A DNA stretch of 64,000 bases. It comes from Heterocephalus glaber (lineage: Eukaryota; Chordata; Mammalia; Rodentia; Bathyergidae). Below are positions 1 to 9,332 of this stretch, piece after piece (the first letter of the stretch is position 1; each line of letters begins with the position of its first letter). Made by a program: the position numbers and the translations under genes. The stretch spans positions 7,905,786 to 7,969,785 of the forward strand of contig NW_004624781.1 in assembly GCF_000247695.1 (NCBI RefSeq). The letters are read 5' to 3'. The notes beneath the pieces were generated by a model, which had not been told where the DNA came from, ran no database searches, and saw only the letters and a program-made list of their open reading frames with translations.

Positions 1-123
1 GCAAGAGGACTGCAAGTTCAACTTAGCAAGACCCAGTCTCAAAAAATAAAAAAGGGCGATGGATGTAGTTCAGTGGTAGACACCCCTGGGTTTGATCCCC
101 AGTGGAGGGGGGGGGGGGGGGGG
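1..123 (+). repeat. B1-dID SINE fragment ending in a 17-base G run
   Basis: The end of B1 (acttagcaagacccagtctc, A-rich linker) continues into a short ID tail (gatgtagttcagtggtaga...gtttgatccccagtgg). A run of 17 G at 107-123 replaces the usual A tail. The element is cut by the window edge. The following 124-419 is unassigned unique sequence beyond the ZNF609 3' end. Confidence 0.8.
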
Positions 124-435
124 AAGAACCACAACTCAACCCTTTAGCTTTTACCCCAAAGCGGGCAGAATGGATGGGAACATGCTTGAGAGGCAGCTGT
201 CATCTATTTTTCCTAATATGACCAGAGTTAGAAGCACTGGATCAGAAACCCAGTTGTCCAGTCGAGATTTGCCTTTCAAGAAAAAACTAGTTAGTGAAGA
301 TGACTGGCAGGAAATATCATATCCAAAGGCTGTGCTTTAGTTTAACAAGCAACTTAGGAGGGAGTGGTGGACAGGAGGAGGGAGATATGTGCAAGGCAAA
401 CTAAGTCTAAATTTAAGAACAGGGACATTAAAAAC

Positions 436-441
436 TTTATT
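436..441 (-). promoter_or_regulatory. ZNF609: Distal polyadenylation signal AATAAA of ZNF609
   Basis: Plus-strand tttatt at this position is AATAAA on the gene strand, near the last position of unique sequence before the SINE at the window edge. It gives a 3'UTR length of about 4.3 kb, close to my recollection of the human transcript. Confidence 0.65.
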
Positions 442-1187
442 CAATAAATACAACAAATAATTTAAAAATATACTTCAATTCCAAAGCCAATTAAGAAAAG
501 GGAGTAGAGACAAAGGGAAAAAAGGGGTAGGAGGAAAGTAGTGGAAAGGAGAAAGGGGCTGAACAATGGTTTGGTTGGGCTGCTTCAGAAGGTACCATCC
601 TTTGAAAGTCTGATAAAATGCTCTTAACCCATAAACCGTTAGCCCTTGTTCAGATGGGTAGACCACAGGAGTCCACCTGACAGGAATGATCCTCTGGTCG
701 CTGGTTCAGAGCACTCGGAAGCTGGAATGGTTGGGGAGGGGAGGGTGTTGGGGGTGGTTTACCCACATTCCTGACAACCATCCATCCTGAGTCCCATGCA
801 GGTTTAAATAGTGCAAACTCTCAGGCAGAGAGCTCCAAGCTGCATAGTTTTACAGGTTGAGTGTCCAAAGCCACTTTGGTGAGTGGGATCTAGGGGTGAA
901 GGGAGGGCCAGGGCACAGGATAAAGCTCCCAGGCTAACCCATTGGCCAGGTCAGAAAACAGTGCTGGGCGGGAAAGGGGGACAGGGCAGGCAGTCTAGAC
1001 ACTGGATTCAACAGTTTGCCATCAGCCAAGGAGAATGAAGCTGAGGATGCATATGGAGCAGGATCAGGAAGAGAGGAAAGTTGAGGGAAGAGAGAAAAGT
1101 TGGGGGAAGGCAGGAGGCAGCTCAGCAGCAAACTTCAGGAGAAATAACCAGCAGCCCTCACAGATTTGTGATTGTCTCTTAAAAAGA

Positions 1188-1193
1188 TTTATT
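1188..1193 (-). promoter_or_regulatory. ZNF609: Possible proximal polyadenylation signal AATAAA
   Basis: This is a second AATAAA on the gene strand inside the 3'UTR. On the gene strand it lies about 45 nt after the TA-repeat and A-run. Use would shorten the 3'UTR by about 0.75 kb. Sequence evidence is the hexamer only. Confidence 0.3.
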
Positions 1194-1237
1194 TTCTCTT
1201 CTTGCCAGAATGTACAAAGGCAAAAAGAGTACAGTTT

Positions 1238-1238
1238 G

Positions 1239-1271
<33 letters not shown>

Positions 1272-1282
1272 AAAAAAAAAAA
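1238..1282. repeat. (TA)n microsatellite and A-run in the 3'UTR
   Basis: Roughly 18 TA units with one ttta interruption are followed by an A12 run. It lies within the ZNF609 3'UTR, so on the transcript it is U-run plus (UA)n. Confidence 0.9.
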
Positions 1283-4200
1283 ACAAAGAACTTGGTAATG
1301 TACACTTTACAGAAGGGAAGAATCAGGAAGACTGAAATTAAACCCAACAGAGCAACGCCAATGGAACAAAATCTGAACAGCAACGTGCCCCTCCAGCCCG
1401 GGCTTCTAGCTTGCCCCAACCTGCTCCCAAGGGGAGGGCTGAGCACCAAGGCAAGCGGGCGGGCTGGGGCAGGAGGGGAGGGGACAGGGCTGGGAGGGGC
1501 TTGGTCCCAGGAGGGGCCCACATTGGGATCACTGGAAAGCTTCCTGGGATGCCCTAGCAATAAAACAAATGACAGAGGCCCAGAATTATGGGGCCAGCTA
1601 GCTGCCCAGTTGAATCTTGGGGGCATCAGAGTAGACATTGGGATAGTGACAGGGTATGTGTGGGTAGCAAGAGAGGTGAGGGGGCCTCAAAGCCTATATC
1701 CAGTCCTCCAGCCCTTCTGCAGTCTTCACTCCCAACTCCTGAAGCTAAGTCCCACCCCGGCCCTGGAGCCTGGAGAGGAGATTCAAGAAAAGGACCACTT
1801 CATTTCGCAGGGTGCCCTCTTGGCCTTGTGTGTGTAGTCCTTTGACCTTGAGATGTATGGAGAGTGGGTAAGAGCAGGAAACATCATACATGTACACATA
1901 CATGTATAAGGTAGGGCAAGGGGTAATGGGAACTGGCACGCCTTAAATAGGAAGAAGCAGGTATGGACCCTAGAGCAGCTCTCAGCCTGTTGTCCTTCCT
2001 GGGAGGGCCTGGCAGGGGTGGCTGAGAGAGGCTTGGTCTGGTGCCTAGGTCCCTGGCAGCAACCCTGCCCAGCTTTTGTGTGTGGCATGGGGCTCCTCGC
2101 TGTGTCTTCTCCCTCTGAGTATGTCACAGATGATGTTCCTTTCAGGGAGAGAGGCTGGAGGTGGACAGAGAACTCTGTCCTTGCTTGGCACAGGGCAAGG
2201 ATCGTCACAGCTACTGCCTGTTACTGGTGTGTGTGTGGGCAGCTCCTACTCTTTAAGGGAGACCGCTATGTTTTTTAAAGGGAAAAATAAAAAAAATCAG
2301 CTGTTTCCTTCTGCAGAACCTAAAGCTGCCCTGTGAATACAGAAGTTCCTCCTCTATGTTACAAAATAAAGTGGAAAGGGCAGGAACGTGGATGAGTAAG
2401 GAAATTGCTCCAGCGGTTTCTTTACACTATGTACAGAGCACGCTACAGGCCAGTGGCACAGATACAAAACACAGTAAAAAATAAACAGGAATAGAGATGG
2501 GCGCATGGGTCCACCCCACAGGAGCCTGGAGTGCAAAATCAGGCTGAAATTTGGTCACCCTCTTGGGAAGGTGGCCCAGGTCAGGTGGGTGAAGGTGTCC
2601 ACGCCAGCAACTTCCATGAATGGAAGGGAGGTGACTGCTCAGGGCACTGCCTGCCGGGGCAGCAGAGGGAATGAGGGCTCAGGGAGGCTGTCTGGGGCCC
2701 TGAAAACAGGCATAAAATGGTTGGGGGGGGGGCCCTCGGGACCCAACTTTAAATAAAACAAAGACATGGAAACCTAGAGGAAGGTCTGTGGGTTACAGAG
2801 GAGCTCCAGTTCTTGGAAACTACCCTCTCTGGGAATTGTGCTTACTGGCCCCACCTCTCCATTCTCAGATTAAGTTAGAGCCACTTTCCTGCTCTTCAGC
2901 TCTCTTCTTGCACTCTGGCTGCAAAGCACCCTTCTTTAGCCTAGGCTGGTGTCTGTTGGTCTTTCTATCTGGAGGGCCAAGGAAAGACAGGAGGGGAGAA
3001 CAAAGGGATGATAGCTCACAAAAGCAAAAAGCGAAAGCTCCCCACATCTTGGGGAGCTACCAAATAAAGCTACCAAATCATCATCACTTTCTCAGTGCAA
3101 GAGCATAAAGCTCTGACCCAGAGAGACTGTTTTCTAAGGAGAGCAGAGAACTGTCTGGCGCCTCCAAGCACAGCCCAAGTCACTCTGGCTCCATTAGTAA
3201 TGCTTAGGTGTGTCATCTTAGGGTCCGAGGAACAAATGACTTCCCAGAGCCAGTGGCTGCTAAAAAAACAATGTGTGTTACAAAGTCACACAGCTTATGT
3301 TGGCACACACTGAAAGTATAGACTGAGCTATATAAAACCATGTACTTGTAGACAGAAGAACTGGGTTGTGTCCTTTTGTGGCCCTAGCTAAGGAAGATAC
3401 TTGGATGGCTGAACATGGGACATCTCCAAGAACTGCTGGGTGCTCCAGGCCTGCCTGCTGGGCTTTGCCCTCCGGGTGACCTGGGAGACTTCCTTGGGTC
3501 CCCATTCTGGGGGAATACTGTTTTATCTGCCTGAATCTTAAGAGCCAAGCAGTGGAAAAGAAGGTGAATTCAGTGTGGGGATCCCCTGGGAAAGGCACCA
3601 AGGGGTTAGGATGGAAGAGAAAAGGACAAAGAGTGGGGAGATAAGCAGCAGCAGGACTTTGTGGGGATGCAGGTTCAATTTCGCAGATTCCGTTCGTGCT
3701 CCAGCTCCCTCCCCAGACACTGGGGAGCCCTGTGCTGGTGTTGGAACCCCTGCCTCTGCCTGCCCAGTAGCTCAAAGCCCTGTGGGGCGAGTGCCTTGAT
3801 CTCCCTCTCCAGGCTGGGTGCTGAGCATTTATCTGTGCTCATGTGTGTAGGGGGGAAGTCTCCATGTTTGAAGACCTTGTTTTCCCAACTACAGAGAAAA
3901 CAGCCCCCAATTTCTTTCCTGAGATTCTAATTCCTCCACATGCTGCCAGTTCCCAGGGCCCAAACCGCTGGGGAGGTGTGGGGTCTGGTGACGGAATGGC
4001 GGTGAGGGGATGGCTGCTGTGCTGTCTTCAGACCTTACCCAGTGCCTGGGAGTCCCTCCCTGCAGGGGGTTGGTTGGTACTCTGCAGGCAGCAGAACAGG
4101 GGCCTGGGGAACAGGGCAGTGACTTCTCTGGGCTGAGGCCATGTTCCCCTGGTTGCTCCCAGTGCCTTTATCTCCAGAGAGGCCACAGCAGTCATGGTTG

Positions 4201-4428
4201 TGGCGGAGAATAAATAGTTTTGCTAAGTACCAGCTCTCCAGCTCCTGAGGGAGGGTCAGGGAGTCCGGGGTCTGGAGGAGGTGACAGCCACGGGTCTGCC
4301 TTCAGTCATGGTTGGAACGGCAAACAGGATGACCAACACCATTTAACTGAGGTCTAAATGGCACCTCCAGCACCTCCCTGGGTGAGGCAGTCCGAGCCCG
4401 TGAAGCTGACTTTATCCGGGCACTTGTT

Positions 4429-4727
4429 CTGCAAGGGAAACATGGACAGGTAACCAGGCGCTCAGCCCGCTGGCATGATAACCACAAGATGGCGCTCCAA
4501 GAAAACGAACCTCAGGGAAGACCAGAACTGTCCCTAGGGGACATATCTGTGCCACAGGTCCTCTCAGATGTGCACAGCTTCATAGGAGAGGCAGGCCAGG
4601 GTTCCACCTTCCTAGACAGCTGACCCAACACTGTCCCTCACCTAGGCCCCAAGGGGATCCTGTGACCAGGCTGCAGCTGGCCCTACTCTATGGCCCCAAA
4701 TAAGCAAAAGTCACTCACCATTCTCAC
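4429..4727 (-). other. ZNF609: Candidate last intron at the ZNF609 stop codon (290 or 299 bp)
   Basis: Donor 2 (aatg|gtgagt, intron from 4718) is a near-perfect consensus 5 nt after the stop, so using it would leave the protein unchanged and put an intron in the 3'UTR. Donor 1 (gag|gtgaga, intron from 4727) lies across the stop codon. Both can pair with a strong acceptor, a pyrimidine-rich run ending cccttgcag|aacaag, with the exon starting at 4428. With donor 1 the frame would run on for 41 residues from TSARIKSASRARTASPREVL to ...VCRSNHD, stopping at 4302-4304. The sites are seen directly; use of either is inference. Confidence 0.5.
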
Positions 4728-4797
4728 CTCCTGGGGGGTGGGTAGAGTGAGGGAGTTGAGCCTTGCTGGCTGGCAACAATGGCTGTAGAAGAAAGCC
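4724..4797 (-). CDS. ZNF609: ZNF609 terminal coding exon and stop
   Basis: After acceptor tgctcag|gg, two bases complete Gly and the frame reads LSSTAIVASQQGSTPSLYPPPRR followed by TGA (4724-4726). This equals the known C-terminus of ZNF609. It is not visible as a simple open frame because the coding part is only 74 nt. The stop codon overlaps one candidate splice donor (ag|gtgaga), and a second donor (aatg|gtgagt) lies immediately after it; see the separate intron entry. Confidence 0.92.
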
Positions 4798-4879
4798 CTG
4801 AGCAGGCAGGAGGACAGGTTAGTGCGGTGCTTACAAAAACAGACCACAATCAAACCCAAGCAAACCAGAAACTTCCCCC

Positions 4880-5093
4880 GCTTTTTTTTTTTAAACCAGT
4901 GGTGGCCTGAAACTGGGGTCTCATGCATGCTAGTTAAGTGCTATACTACTGAGCTACATTCCCAGCCCTTTTTATTTTTAAATTTTTGGACAGGGCCTCC
5001 TCCCTAAGTTGCCCAGGCTGGCTGTGAATCTGCAATCCTGCTTCACCCTCCCAAGCGGCTGAGATTTAATAGGTCTGTACCACCATGCCTGCT
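4880..5093 (-). repeat. ID plus B1 SINE in intron 8
   Basis: The + strand shows the reverse complement of an ID body (actgagctacattcccagccc) followed by a reverse B1 (aagttgcccaggctgg ... ccaccatgcctgc). It is an old, diverged copy. Confidence 0.75.
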
Positions 5094-5497
5094 AGAAACC
5101 TCCCCTTCATATTCCCCTTTCTCCAGCTGGCTGGGTGTGGGGAGCAGTTTCCACTTAAATTCCTAGCTCTATGGAGTTCTGAGGTGCTGACAAAAGAAAC
5201 AGATCTACTTCTTGGCCAGACAAGTAGATCTACTACTTGGTGGCCGGGGACAGATAGTGTGGCTCTGCTACTCAGCTGCTTGTTTCTCTTTCGCTTTGGA
5301 AACACCTGATTCTTATTCTTTGAGTATCAAAGCCAAGATTCTGGAGGAGTTTGAGAGTCCTAAAACTCCAAGGGAGGAAATAAATGTCATATGCTTGAAT
5401 GACTATCTGCAGGAGGCTAGGACTTTGGATAGATCAGAAGCTTAGGAAAAAAAGATAGGAGACCAAGAAAAATGGATGGCAGGGACGAGAGGCTTAC

Positions 5498-5714
5498 CTG
5501 CTGCATAGGGTAGGTTGTACTGTGTGGGGAGCAGCGAGTACCCCAAATGATGGTGGTGGTGGTGTGTGGACATCAGGCGCTGGGAAGGGGAGGTTCGAGG
5601 TCGGTCAACACTCCGTTCAGCTCCTCCTGCTCCCCCGACACTGCTGCAACTGCTGCCACCTCCCACCACCCCACAGCCTCCCCGATCTCGCTCCTGAGAA
5701 GTTTTATCGCTTAT
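5498..5714 (-). CDS. ZNF609: ZNF609 coding exon 8 with poly-His run
   Basis: The 217-nt exon starts in phase 0 and reads ISDKTSQERDRGGCGVVGGGSSCSSVGGAGGAERSVDRPRTSPSQRLMST, then six His, then LGYSLLPTQYNLPYAAG with one base left over. The acceptor is ctttccag|ataagc and the donor is gcag|gtaagc. A Gly/Ser/Cys-rich low-complexity stretch is followed by the homopolymeric His block, which on the + strand appears as a (tgg)n-like run near 5547-5565. Both are features of the human protein too. Confidence 0.93.
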
Positions 5715-5894
5715 CTGGAAAGGAGACACACAGAAGCACTGTGGTGACACACATGAGGGAGGCCTGGGGGCTGATGTGAAATCAGCTGAGCTGCACTGTG
5801 GTCAGGACCTGAACTGGCCCACTTTCTCCAAGACCCCAGATGTAACCTTGTCTCGTCTCTGGGGAACAAAGAGGGTCCTCTCTGTTTCCCTTAC

Positions 5895-6070
5895 CGTGGG
5901 TGACTTGCTCTTGTAGTGGCTAGCGTGCTGCTGCAAGATGTCCAGGGCTTTGGACTCTGAGCTGGATTTACAACTGACACTGGGGCTGGCTCGTGCCTTC
6001 TCGGCATCTTCACCACCTGAGACCTTGCTGCCATATGGGGAGAAAGAGTAGCTGGAAGGCAAGTAGGAAC
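5895..6070 (-). CDS. ZNF609: ZNF609 coding exon 7
   Basis: The exon is 176 nt. Two bases finish a Gly codon, then it reads SYLPSSYSFSPYGSKVSGGEDAEKARASPSVSCKSSSESKALDILQQHASHYKSKSPT. The acceptor is ccctag|gttcc and the donor is acg|gtaagg, so it ends on a complete Thr codon. The segment ALDILQQHASHYKSKSP is strongly conserved in the ZNF608/609 family by my recollection. Intron 7, downstream, is only about 180 bp and is free of SINEs. Confidence 0.93.
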
Positions 6071-6335
6071 CTAGGGAGAGAGAAATAAAGCAGTCAGAGA
6101 GACAAGAGGTAGGGGAATCTGCACTTTAGGGTGGTCAGGGGGCATAGGCTCGCCTAGGCACAGGCTGAGTTATTTTCTGCCAGTGTCGTTGGGGTGAGAC
6201 TACTGGCATCTCCTTTCTTTACGCAACTCTACAGGGGAGATGAGCAAAGGGACTAAGAAAGTTTCTTGCAGCTGTCTTCCCCAGCTCCACTGTGGTGTTC
6301 TCAATACTGCAGTCTCCGATTTGTCTTGGAGCAGT

Positions 6336-6600
6336 GTTATGATATAATAGGAAGATCACAGAATTTACAGTCAGAGGGACATGGGCTCAACCATACTTCT
6401 GCGACTTGCTAGCTAGTAACCTTGAGCAAACTAACCACCCTTCTGTGTTTCAGGTTCTTCATTATCAAAACAAAGATCCCGATACTCTATTTCATAGAGT
6501 AATGAGTATTAAAAAAGATAATGTACAAAAATCAGCCAGGACAGTGCCTGGACCACAGCAAGCCCTCAGCAAATGGAAATATTGTTTGAATAGAGACGGA
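6336..6600 (+). repeat. MIR SINE relic in intron 6
   Basis: The core is recognisable: gacttgctagctagtaac-cttgagcaa, then a cctc-like stretch, then acagtgcctggaccacagcaagccctcagcaaatg. This matches the MIR layout (tRNA-like head, central core, 'cagtgcctggcacatagtaagcgctcaataaat' tail) as I remember it. The rest of the intron (6601-7494, exon 6 side) shows no element I can name. Confidence 0.7.
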
Positions 6601-7494
6601 TGTAGTGATAGGGAATAAGGAACACCTCAAGGGTGAGATGATTGTGAAAAGATTTCTTGTGCTATTTAGAGTTTTTCTTCCAACAGTGTCACCAGAATGT
6701 CAAGCTATTTAAGCTGTGTGAAGTTGGAAAGTTTTAAGATGCAAGAAGTGCCCAGGTTGATCTGAATGTAGAATCAGCTGGGAAGGCTGGTGGGGTGGGG
6801 GTGGGGGATGGACAAAGCGAAGCTGAGTAATAGGCACCCCAACAGGTGGATGGCATTCTGTAGACGGAGGGGTGCGTAGAGTTCACAACAGGCTGTTATA
6901 TATTTTATAAAGATCTGGAAGAGAGGTGCTCACAAAAGGGAAATGCTAATCACCCCAACAGGATCAGTGTACTCTGTATGCATGTACTGAAATACCACAT
7001 TCAATCTCATTGATATTACAATTAGTAGGTTAATCAAAATAATAAATGATAAAATAGAGGTGCCCTCCCATCCCAGAAAAATCCCATATGGCTCGTTAGG
7101 CAACAGAATTCAGTGAGTAAAGAGCGAGTATACTCCTCTAACAAGTTAAAAAGCATTTAAACCCCAACTTTGTATTCCCTCCAGAAGAACTCACTGACAG
7201 TGGTATGAAGAGCTAACCGTACCTGACTTCAAGCTGCTATTTCCATCTTGCTGCCCACCCGCCCTGGGCCTCACAGCTGAGCATGCTCAGTAGAGGCAAC
7301 CCTGCAGCTGGAGCAAGGGAGGGAGAGCTGGTCCCTCACATAACCAGGGGTCACGTAAGAAGCTACAGGTTAGACTGACTGGCCGCTTTATGAAATGAAG
7401 GAATCAAAAAAGTGCTGTCATCCTGCATTGAGCCCTGGGGCTGTGCAACAAAACCCAGAGTGGAAGTCTGCTCGTCCCCGTCTTGGTGCTGTAC

Positions 7495-7861
7495 CTGGGT
7501 AGTTCTGCATCATCACAGCAGGCATGCCCCGGTAGCTGGGGTGGTTGGGGTCGTAGGACTGGCTGTAGGAGTAGCCATGCATGTAGGGGATGTAGGACTG
7601 GTGCTGGGTGAGGGGGGAGGACACAGGCACATGGACACTTGGTCGGGGCTCCTTGCTCCCAAGGCGGGACTCCTCAGATGTGGGCAGCTTGCAGTCACTA
7701 CTTGTGCTTTCCTTCCCATCCTCCTTGGAGACAGAGTCCTTACTCCGACTCCTTTCCTCCTTCAATTTTCGGTCTCGCTCCTCTTTCCACCGTTCATCCT
7801 CTGACTTGATGTCTGAGTACTTGGCAGGATACACGTATGTCCACATCCGGGGCTCTGCCTC
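7495..7861 (-). CDS. ZNF609: ZNF609 coding exon 6
   Basis: The 367-nt exon starts in phase 0 and leaves one base for the next codon. It reads EAEPRMWTYVYPAKYSDIKSEDERWKEERDRKLKEERSRSKDS..., then SYIPYMHGYSYSQSYDPNHPSYRG, then MPAVMMQNYPG. The acceptor is tgttgtag|gag and the donor is ccag|gtacag. The first half is a charged KEERDRKLKEERSRSKD helix-like run; the second half is Tyr/Pro/Ser rich and probably disordered. Both are typical of this protein's C-terminal third. Reading on past the donor gives an unrelated tail (TAPRRGRAD...) that is intron translation. Confidence 0.93.
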
Positions 7862-8213
7862 CTACAACAGCCACAGAATGAGGATGAGTATGCACACCTA
7901 AGACAGACAGAAGTCTCAAGCCTGAGGTCCTGGTAGAAACACCTTACAACCCAACTCTAGTCTCTTGCTTAAAGTTTTCCTTCCGAAGGAAACAAAGAAA
8001 AAGCAAATGCATCAGCAGGTGTTCTCCAGGCAAGAATGAGCACTCTGAGGCAGGACTGCTGGAATAAAAGGGGCTGCCTCTGTCCAAGAGGGGTAGGTGG
8101 TTTCACTTCTTCAGAACAAGCTTGGGATAGGGAGCAATTGTTGCCACATGGATCAGAGGGGTGGGGAGCAACTAACACCAAGAGGGAAGGGAAAACATTC
8201 TAAGACTCCACAA

Positions 8214-8460
8214 TTTTTTTTTTTTTTTTTTGGTGTTACTGGGAGTTGAATCCAGGGCCTTTGACTGAGTTACATTCCCAGTCCTTAATTTATTTGCTTA
8301 TTTATTAGTACAGAAGATTGAACCAAGACCTTTGCACTGAGCTTCATCCCTAACCCTTTTTCTATTTTATTTTACTTTATTTTTTTCAGTACTGGGGATC
8401 GAACTCAAGACCCTGCACTTGCCAGGCAACCACTGTGTCACTGAGCTACATCCCTGGCCC
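8214..8460 (-). repeat. Three ID-type SINE units in a row
   Basis: Reverse-complement ID tails occur at about 8214-8286, 8305-8359 and 8386-8460. Each ends in an actgag(c/t)tacat-type motif followed by ccc. The last is a longer ID (gtactggggatcgaactcaagacc). Confidence 0.75.
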
Positions 8461-8702
8461 TTCAATTTTATTTTGAGACTGAGTTTTGCTAAACTGCTCA
8501 GGCTGGGTTTGAACTTGAGGTCCTCCTGCCGCAGCCTCCAGAATGCTGGGATCATAGGAGTGCTATGCCCAGCTTTATTTTTCATTTTGAAACAAGGTCT
8601 CACCAAGTCACCAAATTGCTCAGGCTGAGACTGAATTTGAGATCCTCCTGGCTCAGCCTCCCAGAGTACTGAGATTGTAGGCAAGTGCCACCATGCTCAG
8701 TT
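8461..8702 (-). repeat. Two B1 SINEs in tandem
   Basis: Two reverse-complement B1 copies lie head to tail at about 8461-8573 and 8574-8702. Each carries a variant of the antisense B1 motifs gctcaggctg and (t/g)cctcctg. Confidence 0.75.
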
Positions 8703-8814
8703 TATAAAATCCCTTTTAAAGTAATTTAGTAACTGAGTAGTATATTTCTGACCTACTCTAAAGAAACGGAGTGACCACTGTTAACTCATTTTGTAGAAAA
8801 CAAAGAAGTAGACG

Positions 8815-8945
8815 GGACACTGGATTAGGAATCAAGATTCCTGGGTTCTAGTCCTGGCTCTGGTAGTGAAGGTTCAAGTAACCCTAGACAAAGTAAGCTA
8901 ACTTACCTGGGTCTTTCTTGTCAAATGGAAAAATACCTTTTTATG
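8815..8945 (+). repeat. MIR SINE relic in intron 5
   Basis: The segment with ctgggttctagtcctggctctg, then a diverged cctagacaaagtaag stretch, then tgtcaaatggaaaaat follows the MIR head and core order. It is diverged. Confidence 0.6.
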
Positions 8946-8955
8946 GAGCTGAAAG

Positions 8956-9047
8956 TGATTTTTTTTTTTTTTTGGTACTGGGGATCGAACTTGGGTCCTT
9001 GCACTTGCTCAGCAGGTGGTGAAACCACTGAGCTAAATCTCCGGCCC
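8956..9047 (-). repeat. ID SINE with target-site duplication
   Basis: A T-run, ggtactggggatcgaac and ccactgagctaaatctccggccc are read on the + strand. The flanks ctgaaagtgatt and ctgaaagtaatt form a near-perfect target duplication, so this is a complete minus-strand insertion. Confidence 0.88.
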
Positions 9048-9075
9048 TGAAAGTAATTTTTTAAAAACATTAAAA

Positions 9076-9190
9076 TGATGGTGAGGGTGGTGGTGCTGCC
9101 TAGCACTCAGGAGGCAGAAGCAGGGAGTGTGTAAGTTTGAGGCCAGCCTGGATTGCACAGTGAGACACTCTCTCAAAGAACCATAGAAAC
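9076..9190 (+). repeat. B1 SINE close to the exon 5 donor
   Basis: The segment contains tgctgcctagcactcaggag, gaggccagcctgga and gtgagacactctctcaaag. It lies about 140 bp downstream (gene sense) of the exon 5 donor and in antisense orientation to the gene. Confidence 0.8.
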
Positions 9191-9332
9191 TAAACCAAGT
9201 TAAACAGAAAACCCCCAAATACGAAAACGGTTTACAAAGGTAAAGCAGCTCTGACAGTATATAAGTCTCCTGATGTGTGAGGGAGAGTTTCCCACACAGC
9301 ATTTGCACTTCCTCCCCCCGGCCAACAGTTAC

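Larger units (their letters stand above)
420..4723 (-). other. ZNF609: ZNF609 3' untranslated region
   Basis: About 4.3 kb of SINE-free sequence lies between the stop codon and a canonical AATAAA on the minus strand at 436-441. It is bounded at its far end by a B1-dID element at 1-104. Absence of SINEs over 4 kb in an otherwise saturated region fits a constrained exon. It contains a TA-repeat and A-run (1238-1282) and a second AATAAA at 1188-1193. The first ~290 bases may be removed as an intron. The exact cleavage site is not visible; about 410-425 is expected. Confidence 0.75.
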
